A stretch of 64,000 nucleotides of DNA from an uncultured Bacteroidia bacterium (GTDB taxonomy: Bacteria; Bacteroidota; Bacteroidia; Bacteroidales; UBA932), in assembly GCA_902774155.1 (NCBI GenBank), contig CACYHF010000002.1:42602-106601 (forward strand), written 5' to 3'. Shown here piece after piece: positions 18,045 to 27,053 of this stretch. A model generated the notes under the pieces. That model made no database searches. It worked only from the letters and a program-made list of their open reading frames with translations, and was not told the origin of the DNA. The position numbers and the translations under genes are program-made. Numbering within the stretch: the stretch's first letter is position 1; each line of letters starts with the position of its first letter.

Positions 18045-19295
18045 TTAGATTTGTGAGAGCACCTTGCGAGCACTGGCAAGGATTTCGGCCTCCTGGGGGA
18101 TGACGCCTTCCCGCATCACCCATTTGCCCCGTACCAGCACGGAGGAAACGGCCCGGCTGCCGGCTGCGTAGATGAGATTGGCGGTGACGGACCCCGGTGA
18201 CAGGAAGTAGGAATTGTCCAGGTCCAGGAGGACGAGGTCTGCCCAGGAGCCTTCGCGGATGACGCCGGAGTCGATTCCCAGGGCCTTGGCACCGTGGGCG
18301 GTGGCACAGTCCAGAAGTTCCTGCAGAGGCATGGCCAGGGGATCCGAGCGCCAGGCTTTCTGCATGATGGCGGCGGTTTTCATATGCGCAAGCATATCCA
18401 TATCGTTGGCCGATGAAGCGCCGTCCGTGCCGATGCACACGTTCACGCCGGCATTCCGGAGTTCGTTGTAACGGAAACGGTAACCGGAAGCCAGTTTCAG
18501 GTTGGAGTGGATGTTGTGCACGCAGTTGACGCGGTGTTCGCCCAGGATGCGGACATCTTCGTCCGAAAGGTGGAGGCAGTGTGCCGCAATCACGTGCGGT
18601 CCCCAGATGCCCAATTGTTCGAAGTATTCGGTGGGGGAGAGACCGCCGTGGGCACGGCGGCAGTCTTCGTTTTCCACCTTGGTTTCCGACAGATGCAGGT
18701 GTACCTTGAGGCCGTGGTCCAGGGCGAACTGGTTGGCCCAGACGATGTTTTCCTTGCAGACGGTGTATACCGAGTGGATGGAGATGGCGAACTGGGACTC
18801 CGGCCCCCAGTCCAGCGTGCGTTCGTACAGCCGCTGGCAGGCTTCCCGCTGCTTGCGGGCCAGTTCCGGATTATGGGAATCCAGGAAGATGAAGGAAACC
18901 ACCGGACGGACGCCCATTTCCAGGGCGGCCTGGCGGGCGTGCGGACAGAACCAGTATTGGTCGTTGAAGGTGGTGGTGCCGCTGCGGATCATTTCCAGGC
19001 AGGCGGCCTTGGTGCTCCAATAAATGAACTCCCGGTCCAGTTTGGCCTCTATTTTCCAGATATTGTTGAGCCAGTCATAAAGGGTTAAATCCTCGTGGAT
19101 GCCGCGCAGCAGGATCATGGCGGCGTGGGTGTGCATGTTCACCAGGCCTGGAATGACGGCCAGGCGGCTGCCGTCCACGATTTCTGCGCCAGGAATCTCT
19201 TCCGTGATGGGACCGATACGGCCGATGCGTCCTTCATCGTTGATGAGGATATCGGTACGGGTTGCACCGTGCAGGATATTCTTAAGGAGGATCAT
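18045..19295 (-). CDS. Amidohydrolase, 5'-methylthioadenosine/S-adenosylhomocysteine deaminase-like
   Basis: The 416-residue metal-dependent amidohydrolase has the metal ligands HTH in NMHTHAAM near residue 55, HLHLSET near 200, AHCLHL near 230 and GTDGASSANDMDM near 290. This layout matches the MTA/SAH/adenosine deaminase (MtaD/TrzF-type) group, which converts 6-amino to 6-oxo purine nucleosides. It heads the operon with two purine nucleoside phosphorylases, supporting a nucleoside substrate. A chlorohydrolase or guanine-deaminase activity is less likely from the motif spacing and context, but specificity cannot be proven from sequence. Confidence 0.85.
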   Translation of the reverse strand: MILLKNILHGATRTDILINDEGRIGRIGPITEEIPGAEIVDGSRLAVIPGLVNMHTHAAMILLRGIHEDLTLYDWLNNIWKIEAKLDREFIYWSTKAACLEMIRSGTTTFNDQYWFCPHARQAALEMGVRPVVSFIFLDSHNPELARKQREACQRLYERTLDWGPESQFAISIHSVYTVCKENIVWANQFALDHGLKVHLHLSETKVENEDCRRAHGGLSPTEYFEQLGIWGPHVIAAHCLHLSDEDVRILGEHRVNCVHNIHSNLKLASGYRFRYNELRNAGVNVCIGTDGASSANDMDMLAHMKTAAIMQKAWRSDPLAMPLQELLDCATAHGAKALGIDSGVIREGSWADLVLLDLDNSYFLSPGSVTANLIYAAGSRAVSSVLVRGKWVMREGVIPQEAEILASARKVLSQI

Positions 19296-19308
19296 CGGTT
19301 CGGGTTTG

Positions 19309-19334
19309 AAAAAACCGGCAGGGCGTGCCGGTTT
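19309..19334 (-). terminator. Intrinsic terminator of the Pur-family gene
   Basis: On the minus strand AAACCGGCA-CGCCC-TGCCGGTTT is a perfect 9-bp hairpin ending in a U6 run (complement of 19309-19314). It lies 9 bp past the stop codon of the upstream gene and just before the deaminase operon. Confidence 0.8.
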
Positions 19335-19343
19335 CAGAGATGT

Positions 19344-19691
19344 TTAAAATTCTTCTTCGGAGCCCTCCTGTTCCTCCCGCGAAGGGTATTGGCGGATGGG
19401 TTGGTCGTGCAGAAGATCATGCATAATGTAGCGCACGGCGTCCTGAAGGCCTTCCTGGAATTTCTCGAAGTCCTCCTTGTAGAGGAAAATCTTATGTTTG
19501 TCATACGTGAAGGAACCGTCCCGTTCCTGGCGACGCTTGCTTTCCGTAATGGTCAGGTAAAAATCGTTATTACCTTTGGTGGATTTGACATCAAAAAAAT
19601 AGGTTCGCTTGCCGGCGCGTACCGGCTTGGAGTACACGTCCTCTGAATTTCTCTCCTGAGCGCGAAAACGCTCGTAATCTTCACTGTACAT
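19344..19691 (-). CDS. PUR family DNA/RNA-binding protein (DUF3276)
   Basis: The 115-residue protein contains the Pur-type unit KRTYFFDVKSTKGNNDFYLTITESKR (residues 28-53), then KIFLYKEDFEKFQEGL and an acidic tail. Bacteroidota homologues bind single-stranded DNA or RNA as dimers resembling half of eukaryotic Pur-alpha. A role in RNA or chromosome housekeeping is inferred. It has its own promoter and a strong terminator, so it is monocistronic. It is divergent from nusB. Confidence 0.88.
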   Translation of the reverse strand: MYSEDYERFRAQERNSEDVYSKPVRAGKRTYFFDVKSTKGNNDFYLTITESKRRQERDGSFTYDKHKIFLYKEDFEKFQEGLQDAVRYIMHDLLHDQPIRQYPSREEQEGSEEEF

Positions 19692-19722
19692 ACCTTCTGT
19701 TGGTTTTTTTGTTTTCCGTTTA

Positions 19723-19730
19723 CAAAAATA
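19723..19730 (-). promoter_or_regulatory. -7 element (TATTTTTG, minus strand) of the Pur-family gene
   Basis: It is an exact TAnnTTTG match 31 bp before the start at 19691, back to back with the nusB promoter. Confidence 0.55.
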
Positions 19731-19752
19731 AGGGAAATTATTGAAAAAACAC

Positions 19753-19760
19753 TAACTTTG
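19753..19760 (+). promoter_or_regulatory. -7 element (TAACTTTG) of the nusB operon
   Basis: It is an exact TAnnTTTG match 19 bp before the nusB ATG. Confidence 0.6.
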
Positions 19761-19779
19761 TGGAAATTTATTTGACAGT

Positions 19780-20700
19780 ATGCTCAACCGCCGTATCCTC
19801 AGAATTAAGGCTTTCAAGGTCCTGTATTCCTATGCAGAGAATCCGGACCTCAGCTTGAAAGAGGCGCTTTCCGGATTCGAGGTTTCCTGCGAAGCCACCC
19901 GGGACCTTTACCTGTATATGCTGGGCATCATCCCCGCCCTCACGGCGGAAGCCGCCCGTCGCATCGAGGCCGCGCGCGGAAAGTTCAACCCCACCCGGGA
20001 AGACCTTCACCCCAATCTCAAGTTCGTCCAGAACGGCCTGTCGGCCCTTTTGGAGCAAGATCCGGATTTTCAGAAACTTCTGGAAAAGAAAAAAATGTCC
20101 TGGGAGCAGAACGACGCTTTCCTGCACACGCTGTACGAGCAACTGAAAACGCGTGACTATTATCAGGAATATCTGAACGCCCCGGAGCAGTCCCTCCAGC
20201 AGGATGCCGCCCTGTGGAAATGCATCTTCGAGCAGGAGTTTGAAGACGACGAACAACTGGCCGCCATTCTGGAAGACCTTTCCATCCACTGGGCCGACGA
20301 CCTGGGTTACGTACTGGGTTGCTGCATCCGCAGCCTGGAAGATATGGCCCGCAAAGGCCGCTGGAACCTTCCGTCCCTGTATCAGCCGGACTCCCGTGAC
20401 TTTGCCCGGAAGCTTCTTACGGTCACCTACGGCCGTTTCCAGGAATTCAGTGACCTGATCGCCGCCTCCGTTTCCCAGTGGGAACAGGACCGTCTGTACA
20501 CCACGGACATCGTCCTCATCGCCATGGGCCTGGCAGAAGCAGAATCCTTCCCGGAGATTCCGCTGCGTGTCACCATCAATGAGTATGTAGAAATTTCCAA
20601 GTATTATTCAACGCCCAAGAGCCGCAGTTTCGTGAACGGTCTGCTGGACCGCCTCATCAAGACGCGGATGGAACAGGGCATCATAAACAAAACCGTATGA
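19780..20700 (+). CDS. nusB: Transcription antitermination protein NusB (long Bacteroidota form)
   Basis: The 306-residue protein starts MLNRRILRIKAFKVLYSY, which is the RNA-binding helix of NusB. The NusB fold resumes in the last 130 residues (EIPLRVTINEYVEISKYYSTPKSRSFVNGLLD). The roughly 150-residue insertion between them is usual in Bacteroidota. NusB with NusE (S10) binds boxA RNA in rRNA antitermination. It is the first gene of the nusB-yajC-ybbR-coaE run and overlaps yajC by 4 bp. Confidence 0.92.
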   Translation: MLNRRILRIKAFKVLYSYAENPDLSLKEALSGFEVSCEATRDLYLYMLGIIPALTAEAARRIEAARGKFNPTREDLHPNLKFVQNGLSALLEQDPDFQKLLEKKKMSWEQNDAFLHTLYEQLKTRDYYQEYLNAPEQSLQQDAALWKCIFEQEFEDDEQLAAILEDLSIHWADDLGYVLGCCIRSLEDMARKGRWNLPSLYQPDSRDFARKLLTVTYGRFQEFSDLIAASVSQWEQDRLYTTDIVLIAMGLAEAESFPEIPLRVTINEYVEISKYYSTPKSRSFVNGLLDRLIKTRMEQGIINKTV

Positions 20701-21038
20701 ATCTGATTTATACCTTCCTCCTGATGGGAGCTCCCGCCGCTCCCGCCGGACAGGCCGGCCAACAGCCCAGCGCCTGGCCCACCATCCTCATGTTCGGTGC
20801 CATCATCCTGGTGATGTGGCTGTTCATGATCCGCCCGCAGCGCAAGCAGCAGAAGGAAATGCAGGAATTCCGCAATGCCCTCAAGAAAGGCGACAAAGTG
20901 GTCACCGTGGGCGGCATTTACGGGGAAATCGTGGAAGTGAGCGAGAAAACCGTCCTCATCAAGGTAGACGGCGACGTAAAACTCCGCGTGGACAAGCAAG
21001 GCCTGGTGAAGGATTACTCCGACGCCGAGCAAAAGTAA
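20697..21038 (+). CDS. yajC: Preprotein translocase subunit YajC
   Basis: The 113-residue protein has an Ala/Pro-rich start and one transmembrane helix (about residues 27-47, TILMFGAIILVMWLFMIRPQ). The conserved RPQRKQQKEMQ, GDKVVTVGGIYGEIVEV and IKVDGDVKLRV follow. YajC accompanies SecDF in protein export. Its ATG overlaps the nusB stop (ATGA). Confidence 0.95.
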   Translation: MNLIYTFLLMGAPAAPAGQAGQQPSAWPTILMFGAIILVMWLFMIRPQRKQQKEMQEFRNALKKGDKVVTVGGIYGEIVEVSEKTVLIKVDGDVKLRVDKQGLVKDYSDAEQK

Positions 21039-21042
21039 GCCG

Positions 21043-22011
21043 ATGGCCCTGAAAGACACCATTAAGGGCCGTATGGAAACCTGGGGCAGGGAATGGATCA
21101 TCATCGTCCTGTCCCTGTTTCTTGCTATAGCCATCTGGCTGCTTACCAATCTTTCCAAGGAATATTCCGGTACCATCAGCGTGCCCGTGGTGGCGGAATG
21201 TAATATTGAAGGGCACGGGATGGAGTCCTCCAACACCGTGGTGGTAAGCGCCCGTTGCCGGACGGAAGGTTTCCGCCTGCTGCGGGAAAAGAGCCGCCGG
21301 GAGCGCAAGGTGGTGAAGGTCCGCTTCGACCGGGCCGATCTCCGCAATACCGCCCCGCACACCTTCTGCGTGGTGGGCGGCGCCAAAAACTCCTATGTGA
21401 ACCAGTTTTTTGGGGACGGGGCTGTGGTGGAAGCGTTCATCTCGGATACCCTCAAGTTCATTTTCCCGGTGGAGAACCACAAGAAGGTCCCCGTGGATGT
21501 GAACAAGACGGTGGTCTGCCGTTCGCAGTTCATGCCCAGCGGCTCGTTCAAAGTGATGCCGGATTCCGTAACCATCTACGGGGACGACGCCCACCTGGAT
21601 GCCGTGGAGCGGGTAACCGCGTCCCGTCTGATCCTTACGGATGTCCACGAGTCGCAGCACGGCGTGCTCCGGCTCAATCCCGTCAAGGGGGTGCGTATGT
21701 CGGTGGAAGAGGTGAGTTATGAACTGCCGGTCTCCCGTTATGTGGAACTGCGCACCACCGTTCCGGTGGAGGTATGGAATACCCCGGCCGGTCATCAACT
21801 GCAGGTTTATCCGCCCAATGCCCAGGTGGTGATCCGCTGCGTCTTTCCGCTGTCCAAAGATCCGCTGGAGTCGTTCAAACTGTATATCGATTGGAAAGAT
21901 TTCAGCGCCTCCATCAGCGGACGCTGCGTAGCCCGTACCCTGCGGCTTCCCGCCGCTGTCCTGGATTACCGGATCGAGCCCGAAGTGTTCGACTGCGTGG
22001 AACTCTTCTGA
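21043..22011 (+). CDS. YbbR-like domain protein
   Basis: The 322-residue protein has one N-terminal transmembrane helix (residues 18-36, WIIIVLSLFLAIAIWLL). Repeated beta-rich YbbR-like segments follow, including PDSVTIYGDDAHLDAVERV. In Firmicutes, YbbR proteins (CdaR) regulate a diadenylate cyclase; in Bacteroidota the homologue is usually encoded between yajC and coaE, as here, and its function is unknown. It is extracytoplasmic by topology. Its stop overlaps the coaE start (TGATG). Confidence 0.85.
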   Translation: MALKDTIKGRMETWGREWIIIVLSLFLAIAIWLLTNLSKEYSGTISVPVVAECNIEGHGMESSNTVVVSARCRTEGFRLLREKSRRERKVVKVRFDRADLRNTAPHTFCVVGGAKNSYVNQFFGDGAVVEAFISDTLKFIFPVENHKKVPVDVNKTVVCRSQFMPSGSFKVMPDSVTIYGDDAHLDAVERVTASRLILTDVHESQHGVLRLNPVKGVRMSVEEVSYELPVSRYVELRTTVPVEVWNTPAGHQLQVYPPNAQVVIRCVFPLSKDPLESFKLYIDWKDFSASISGRCVARTLRLPAAVLDYRIEPEVFDCVELF

Positions 22012-22607
22012 TGAAAACCGTCCTTCTTACAGGCCCCATCGGCAGTGGAAAATCGGCCGTCAGCGCCCTGCTCCGGGAGCGGGGCATTCCTGTCTATGAT
22101 TCCGATGCCCGTACCAAGCGGATCTATGACCGTCGGCCCGCGCTGGTGCGCCGCCTGGAACAGGTACTGGGCCTGCCCCTCCGTACGCCGGATGGGAAAC
22201 TGGACCGCGCCCGTCTGGCTGCGCGCATTTTTGCCGATGAAGCCGCCCGGGAAAGCCTGGAAGCTATTGTTTATCCTGCTGTGCGGCAGGATTTCCTGCG
22301 TTGGCGGGAAAAGCAGCAGGGGGTGCCTTTTGTGGTGCTGGAATCGGCCGTGGCCCTGGCCAAGCCCCTTTTTGACAGCGTGTGGAATGTGGCCGTGCTG
22401 GTGACGGCGCCGGAAGCGGTGCGTCTGCAGCGGGTGATGGAGCGGGATGGGATGGAAGACGCAGCGGTGCGGGCCCGGATGGCCGCCCAGCAGATTCCTT
22501 GGGAACGGGCGCAGGTGGTGTTGGAAAACAACGGTACGCCCGAGGCCCTTTCCCAGGCTGTGGAGCATACGTTTTTCGACAAAAATTCCTATCTTTGTAA
22601 ACTATAG
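22011..22607 (+). CDS. coaE: Dephospho-CoA kinase
   Basis: The 198-residue P-loop kinase begins MKTVLLTGPIGSGKSAV (Walker A at residues 8-15). It has YDSDARTKRIYD and ESAVALAKPLFDSVWNVAVLV, typical of CoaE, with the lid-region RVMERDGMEDAAVRARMAAQ. It catalyses the last step of coenzyme A synthesis. The start at 22011 overlaps the upstream stop; a longer frame from 21774 overlaps the YbbR gene and is rejected. The C-terminal codons contain the promoter of the next gene. Confidence 0.93.
   Translation: MKTVLLTGPIGSGKSAVSALLRERGIPVYDSDARTKRIYDRRPALVRRLEQVLGLPLRTPDGKLDRARLAARIFADEAARESLEAIVYPAVRQDFLRWREKQQGVPFVVLESAVALAKPLFDSVWNVAVLVTAPEAVRLQRVMERDGMEDAAVRARMAAQQIPWERAQVVLENNGTPEALSQAVEHTFFDKNSYLCKL
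22590..22597 (+). promoter_or_regulatory. -7 element (TATCTTTG) inside the 3' end of coaE
   Basis: It is an exact TAnnTTTG match 23 bp before the DUF5606 start, suggesting an internal promoter separating this gene and rimO from the nusB operon. Confidence 0.5.
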
Positions 22608-22620
22608 AAAGTGATATAAA

Positions 22621-23055
22621 ATGAAAACCGATTTAGCAAAAACCCTTTCCATCCGTGGTCAGCACGGACTTTTCCACTATATCGCCCAGTCCCGCACGGG
22701 CGCCATCGCAGAGGCATTTGAAGACAAGAAACGCTATAATTTCGCTGCCAATGCCGGTATCACCACCCTGGCCGATATCTCCATCTACACCGAGGAAGGT
22801 GAGGTGAAACTGCAGGAAGTGTTCGGCAAACTGCACGAAGTGCTGGGGGAGGAAGACGCTCCCACCGGCAAGGCTCCGGAGGCCGCCCTGAAGGCCCTTT
22901 TCGCCAAAGCCCTGCCCAACTACGACGAATCCCGTTTCTATGTTTCTCATATGAAGAAGGTGGCAGAGTGGTACAATGTGCTCAAGAACCACGCTTCCCT
23001 GGATTTTGTAACCGACGAAGAACGCGAGGCGGAAGCCGCCGCCAAGGAGGCTTAA
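22621..23055 (+). CDS. DUF5606 domain protein
   Basis: The 144-residue protein has the family's start MKTDLAKTLSIRGQHGLFHYIAQSRTG. YNFAANAGITTLADISIYTEE and a helical C terminus with YDESRFYVSHMKKVAEWYNVLKNH follow. The N-terminal half looks like a small RNA- or protein-binding beta-barrel, but no function is established. It has no signal peptide, so it is cytoplasmic. rimO starts at the base after its stop codon, so the two are co-transcribed; a link to translation is possible but unproven. Confidence 0.85.
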   Translation: MKTDLAKTLSIRGQHGLFHYIAQSRTGAIAEAFEDKKRYNFAANAGITTLADISIYTEEGEVKLQEVFGKLHEVLGEEDAPTGKAPEAALKALFAKALPNYDESRFYVSHMKKVAEWYNVLKNHASLDFVTDEEREAEAAAKEA

Positions 23056-24372
23056 ATGCCCAGTTTGCAGGTCATTACGCTGGGCTGCTCCAAGAACACC
23101 GTAGATACGGAGCACCTGCTTTTCCAGGTACAGGACGCCTATGAACTTGTGCCGGAGAAGGAAACCCGTGCCCGGGTGGATGTCCTGCTCATCAATACCT
23201 GCGGCTTCATCGGAGATGCCAAGGAACAGTCCATCCAGGTGATTCTGGAGGCTGCGGCACGCAAGAAGACCGGGGAAGTGGGAAAACTGTTGGTTTTCGG
23301 CTGCCTGTCCCAGCGTTATGCCACGGAACTTCCGGTCCTGATTCCGGAAGTGGACGGCTGGTTCGGTGCCCGGGACCTGGCACCGCTGGTGCAGGCGCTG
23401 GGCTGCGAATATCGGCCCTCGCTGGAGCATCGGCGTGTCCTTACGGCGCCTCATCGGCCCTATGCTTTTTTCAAAATCTCCGAGGGCTGCAACCGGCGCT
23501 GTTCCTACTGCGCCATTCCCTTCATCCGCGGTGCGCACAAGTCCGTCCCCATGGAGGTGCTGGTAAGCGAGGCCGAACAACTGGCTGCACAGGGCATCCG
23601 GGAGCTGGTCATCATTGCGCAGGACACCACCTATTACGGCCTGGACCTGTATGGAAAGCGCTGCCTGGCAGAGCTCCTGCAGCGTTTGTCGGCCGTGGAA
23701 GGCATCGAATGGCTGCGCATCCACTATTCGTATCCCGCCGAATTCCCGGAAGATGTGCTGGACCAGATGGCCACCAATCCCAAGGTGTGCCGTTATATGG
23801 ACATTCCGCTCCAACACGTGAGTGACCGGGTGCTGGACAAGATGCACCGGCACGTGGACGGCGCCTGGACGCGGGAACTGATTCGCCGGATGCGGGAGAA
23901 AGTACCCGGCGTGGTCCTTCGTACCACCCTCATCGTGGGCCATCCCGGTGAAAGGGAGGCCGATTTCCAGGAACTGGTGGAATTTGTGCGCGAGTCCCGC
24001 TTCCAGCGGATGGGCGCTTTCACCTATTCGGAAGAGGAGGGAACTTTCGGCGCCCTGCATTTCAAGGACAGTATTTCGGCTGCCACCAAACAAAGACGGC
24101 TGGATGCGCTGATGGAGGTGCAGCGTGGCATATCCCTTGCATACAATCAGTCCCGGATTGGCACGGAAGTCCGCGTGCTGGTGGACGACTTCACAGACGG
24201 CACCCTGGTATGCCGCAGTGAGTTCGAAAGCCCGGAAGTGGACGGTGAAATCCTGGTGAAATATACGGCGGCGGCCTTCGACGGCGTGGAGCCTGATTCC
24301 CTTGTGGGGAAATTCCTCCAGGTGCGCATTACCGGTGCCGATGAATACGACCTTATGGCAGAAGTAATATGA
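23056..24372 (+). CDS. rimO: Ribosomal protein S12 methylthiotransferase RimO
   Basis: This 438-residue radical-SAM enzyme has an N-terminal UPF0004 domain with conserved cysteines (TLGCSKNTVDTE, NTCGFIGDAKEQS, FGCLSQRY). The radical-SAM cluster CNRRCSYC lies near residue 148, and a C-terminal TRAM domain runs over about 370-438. RimO methylthiolates an aspartate of ribosomal protein S12. All six cluster cysteines are present. The stop overlaps the next gene's start by 4 bp. Confidence 0.95.
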   Translation: MPSLQVITLGCSKNTVDTEHLLFQVQDAYELVPEKETRARVDVLLINTCGFIGDAKEQSIQVILEAAARKKTGEVGKLLVFGCLSQRYATELPVLIPEVDGWFGARDLAPLVQALGCEYRPSLEHRRVLTAPHRPYAFFKISEGCNRRCSYCAIPFIRGAHKSVPMEVLVSEAEQLAAQGIRELVIIAQDTTYYGLDLYGKRCLAELLQRLSAVEGIEWLRIHYSYPAEFPEDVLDQMATNPKVCRYMDIPLQHVSDRVLDKMHRHVDGAWTRELIRRMREKVPGVVLRTTLIVGHPGEREADFQELVEFVRESRFQRMGAFTYSEEEGTFGALHFKDSISAATKQRRLDALMEVQRGISLAYNQSRIGTEVRVLVDDFTDGTLVCRSEFESPEVDGEILVKYTAAAFDGVEPDSLVGKFLQVRITGADEYDLMAEVI

Positions 24373-25298
24373 GACATCTATGGATTGTAGCGGCAGCTCT
24401 GCTGGCCACAGCCTGCTCTCCGCAAGTGTATTCGCTGTATCTGGACGTAAGAGGACCTTCCTCTTCGGGCCTGACGCTCGCCGGAAAGAACATTTCCGTA
24501 GTGTATATGGACGGGACCACGCAGGTGGATTCCCTCTTCGACCGGCAGGTAGCCTCCTCCCTGGCCCGCAGCCTGGAGGCCGATTATTTTGACGGTCAGG
24601 AGGTGGTGGGCGTTTTCCGCACACCGGCCGCAGACAGCGTTTCGCTGGACCTGATGCATTCGCTGGTAATGGAGACGGAAGGGGATGTAGTTTTCGTCCT
24701 GTCTTCCAACCTGGGCCTGCCGGCTCCGGAGACCAACCAGGTGGTTGCAAAAGCCACTTCCGTAGATTCGGCCTTCGTTTGTCCCGTAGCGGTGCCCGTG
24801 CGCACTCAGTTGTACGTGTACGACAGTATGGGTGAGGACAAGGTGCTCCCTTACAAGGGTTCCGCCGTGCTGCGCCCGCTGGTATACAACAACGGCGCAC
24901 TCACGGAAGACGGACTCAAGTCACTGGCGCTGCGGAGCATGTCCGGAGAGGCCGAAGAAGTGGGGGCGCGCATCTCCACCCGCTTCCTGTCCACCTGGAC
25001 CACGGAAAGTTTCAGTTTCTATTATTTTAACAATACCACGATGGACGACCCTTGGGTCTACGCCCTGGCCCATGCGCTGGACGGTGAGTTTTCCAAGGCC
25101 ATCGATGTCTGGGCGCCGTATACCAAGCGGGGCGGCAACCAGGCTCGCGCCTGTGCCTGCTACAACATTGCCATGGCATTCTACCTGCTGGAAGATTATC
25201 CCCTGTCCGTCCGCTGGCTGGATATGGCCGAAAAACTGGAGGATGTATCCCTGGCTCAGGGCCTTCGTAAAAGGCTGTCCCGGCATTTGGAAAAGTAA
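24369..25298 (+). CDS. DUF6340-like lipoprotein
   Basis: The 309-residue protein begins MRHLWIVAAALLATAC (lipobox Cys at 16). A region resembling DUF6340 follows: ISVVYMDGTTQVDSLFDRQV and FVCPVAVPVRTQLYVYDS. A helical C terminus (about residues 225-305, AHALDGEFSKAIDVWAPY..) looks like TPR repeats. An outer-membrane-associated location is inferred; the function is unknown. It is translationally coupled to rimO, a conserved pairing in Bacteroidales as far as I recall. Confidence 0.75.
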   Translation: MRHLWIVAAALLATACSPQVYSLYLDVRGPSSSGLTLAGKNISVVYMDGTTQVDSLFDRQVASSLARSLEADYFDGQEVVGVFRTPAADSVSLDLMHSLVMETEGDVVFVLSSNLGLPAPETNQVVAKATSVDSAFVCPVAVPVRTQLYVYDSMGEDKVLPYKGSAVLRPLVYNNGALTEDGLKSLALRSMSGEAEEVGARISTRFLSTWTTESFSFYYFNNTTMDDPWVYALAHALDGEFSKAIDVWAPYTKRGGNQARACACYNIAMAFYLLEDYPLSVRWLDMAEKLEDVSLAQGLRKRLSRHLEK

Positions 25299-25309
25299 CG
25301 GATATTCAG

Positions 25310-25317
25310 TAAATTTG
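25310..25317 (+). promoter_or_regulatory. -7 element (TAAATTTG) of pckA
   Basis: It is an exact TAnnTTTG match 35 bp before the pckA ATG. Confidence 0.6.
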
Positions 25318-25352
25318 CAAGATAGAAATTTTATTCAAACACAAATACTTTT

Positions 25353-26969
25353 ATGGCAAACATCAATCTCAGAAAGTACGGCATTCTGGGTGTGAAGGAA
25401 GTCCTTTACAACCCCACGTACGAGGTCCTTTACAACGAAGAAACCAAACCCGGCCTGGAAGGCTTTGACAAGGGTCAGGTAACCGAACTGGGCGCCATCA
25501 ACGTGATGACGGGCATCTACACCGGCCGTTCCCCCAAAGACAAGTACATCGTGTACGACAACACCACCAAGGAAGGCAAACCCGGCGAAATCTGGTGGAC
25601 CACCGAGGGATACCCCAACGACAACCACAAAATGTCCGTGGCCGTGTGGAAGCAGGTCAAGCGTATGGCCCAGAAGCAGCTCTCCGGCAAACGTCTCTTC
25701 GTGGTGGACGGTTTCTGCGGCACCCACGCAGATACCCGCATGAAGGTCCGCTTCATCATGGAGGTGGCCTGGCAGGCTCACTTTGTTACCAACATGTTCA
25801 TCCGTCCCAAGAACCAGAAGGAGTTCGACCAGGAGCCCGATTTCGTGGTGTACTGCGCTTCCAAGGCCAAGGTGGAGAATTATGAACTGCTGGGTCTCCG
25901 TTCGGATACCTGCGTGGCCTTCAACGTCACTTCCCGTGAGCAGGTGATCCTGAACACCTGGTACGGCGGTGAGATGAAGAAGGGTATGTTCTCCATGATG
26001 AACTACTACCTCCCGCTCAAGGGCATCGCCGCTATGCACTGCTCCGCCAATACGGACATGAATGGTGAAAACACCGCCATCTTCTTCGGCCTCTCCGGCA
26101 CCGGCAAGACCACCCTCTCTACGGATCCCAAGCGCCTCCTCATCGGCGACGACGAACACGGCTGGGACAACAAGGGCGTGTTCAACTTCGAAGGCGGCTG
26201 CTACGCCAAGGTAATCAAGCTGGACAAGGAGTCCGAACCCGATATCTACAACGCCATCCGCAGGGATGCCCTCCTGGAGAACGTAACCGTGGACAAGAAC
26301 GGCAAGATTGACTTCAACGACAAGTCCGTCACCGAGAACACCCGCGTTTCCTATCCTATCTACCACATCGAGAAGATTGTCCGTCCGGACAGCCACGGCC
26401 CCGCAGCCAAGCAGGTGATCTTCCTCAGCGCCGACGCTTTCGGCGTGCTGCCTCCGGTTTCCATCCTCACCCCCGAGCAGACGAAGTACTACTTCCTCTC
26501 CGGCTTCACCGCCAAGCTCGCCGGTACGGAGCGCGGTATCACCGAGCCCACTCCCACCTTCTCTGCCTGCTTCGGCCAGGCTTTCCTGGAGCTGCATCCT
26601 ACCAAGTATGCAGAAGAGCTGGTTAAGAAGATGAAGAAGAGCGGTGCCAAGGCATACCTTGTGAATACCGGCTGGAACGGTACCGGCAAGCGTATCTCCA
26701 TCCGTGACACCCGCGGTATCATCGACGCCATCCTGAGCGGTGCCATCGACAAGGCTCCCACCAAGGTCATCCCTTACTTCAACTTCACCGTTCCTACCAA
26801 GCTGGAAGGTGTAGACACCGGCATCCTGGATCCTCGCGACACCTACAAGAATGCCTCCGAGTGGGAAGAGAAGGCCAAAGACCTCGCCGGTCGTTTCATC
26901 AAGAACTTCCACAAGTATGAGAGCAACCGCGCCGGCAAGGCCCTGGTAAAGGCTGGTCCCAAGCTGTAG
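25353..26969 (+). CDS. pckA: Phosphoenolpyruvate carboxykinase (ATP)
   Basis: This 538-residue enzyme has [13 protein letters not shown] (substrate site), [29 protein letters not shown] (kinase-1 P-loop near residue 245), [10 protein letters not shown] (kinase-2/metal site) and EGGCYAKV. It interconverts oxaloacetate plus ATP with PEP, CO2 and ADP. In fermentative Bacteroidota it runs as a CO2-fixing step toward succinate and makes ATP. The heavily C-ending codon use suggests high expression. It is monocistronic, with its own promoter and a strong terminator. Confidence 0.97.
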   Translation: MANINLRKYGILGVKEVLYNPTYEVLYNEETKPGLEGFDKGQVTELGAINVMTGIYTGRSPKDKYIVYDNTTKEGKPGEIWWTTEGYPNDNHKMSVAVWKQVKRMAQKQLSGKRLFVVDGFCGTHADTRMKVRFIMEVAWQAHFVTNMFIRPKNQKEFDQEPDFVVYCASKAKVENYELLGLRSDTCVAFNVTSREQVILNTWYGGEMKKGMFSMMNYYLPLKGIAAMHCSANTDMNGENTAIFFGLSGTGKTTLSTDPKRLLIGDDEHGWDNKGVFNFEGGCYAKVIKLDKESEPDIYNAIRRDALLENVTVDKNGKIDFNDKSVTENTRVSYPIYHIEKIVRPDSHGPAAKQVIFLSADAFGVLPPVSILTPEQTKYYFLSGFTAKLAGTERGITEPTPTFSACFGQAFLELHPTKYAEELVKKMKKSGAKAYLVNTGWNGTGKRISIRDTRGIIDAILSGAIDKAPTKVIPYFNFTVPTKLEGVDTGILDPRDTYKNASEWEEKAKDLAGRFIKNFHKYESNRAGKALVKAGPKL

Positions 26970-26991
26970 TTCACCTCTCATTGTTAGAGAA

Positions 26992-27028
26992 AATGAGGCT
27001 GTCTCTTGCGACAGTCTCATTTTTTTTG
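26992..27028 (+). terminator. Intrinsic terminator of pckA
   Basis: A 12-bp stem (arms 26992-27003 and 27010-27021, one G-T pair) with loop TCTTGC is followed by a run of T ending at 27027. The T tract abuts the -7 element of the next gene. Confidence 0.88.
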
Positions 27029-27036
27029 TAAGTTTG
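27029..27036 (+). promoter_or_regulatory. -7 element (TAAGTTTG) of the cytochrome-SUMF1 operon
   Basis: It is an exact TAnnTTTG match 17 bp before the ATG at 27054, directly downstream of the pckA terminator T tract. Confidence 0.55.
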
Positions 27037-27053
27037 AAAGATTAAACGGCGGA

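Noticed and set aside
22633-24900. Open frame of about 755 codons opposite DUF5606, rimO and the lipoprotein gene
   Set aside because: It is antisense to three well-supported genes and has no known motif.
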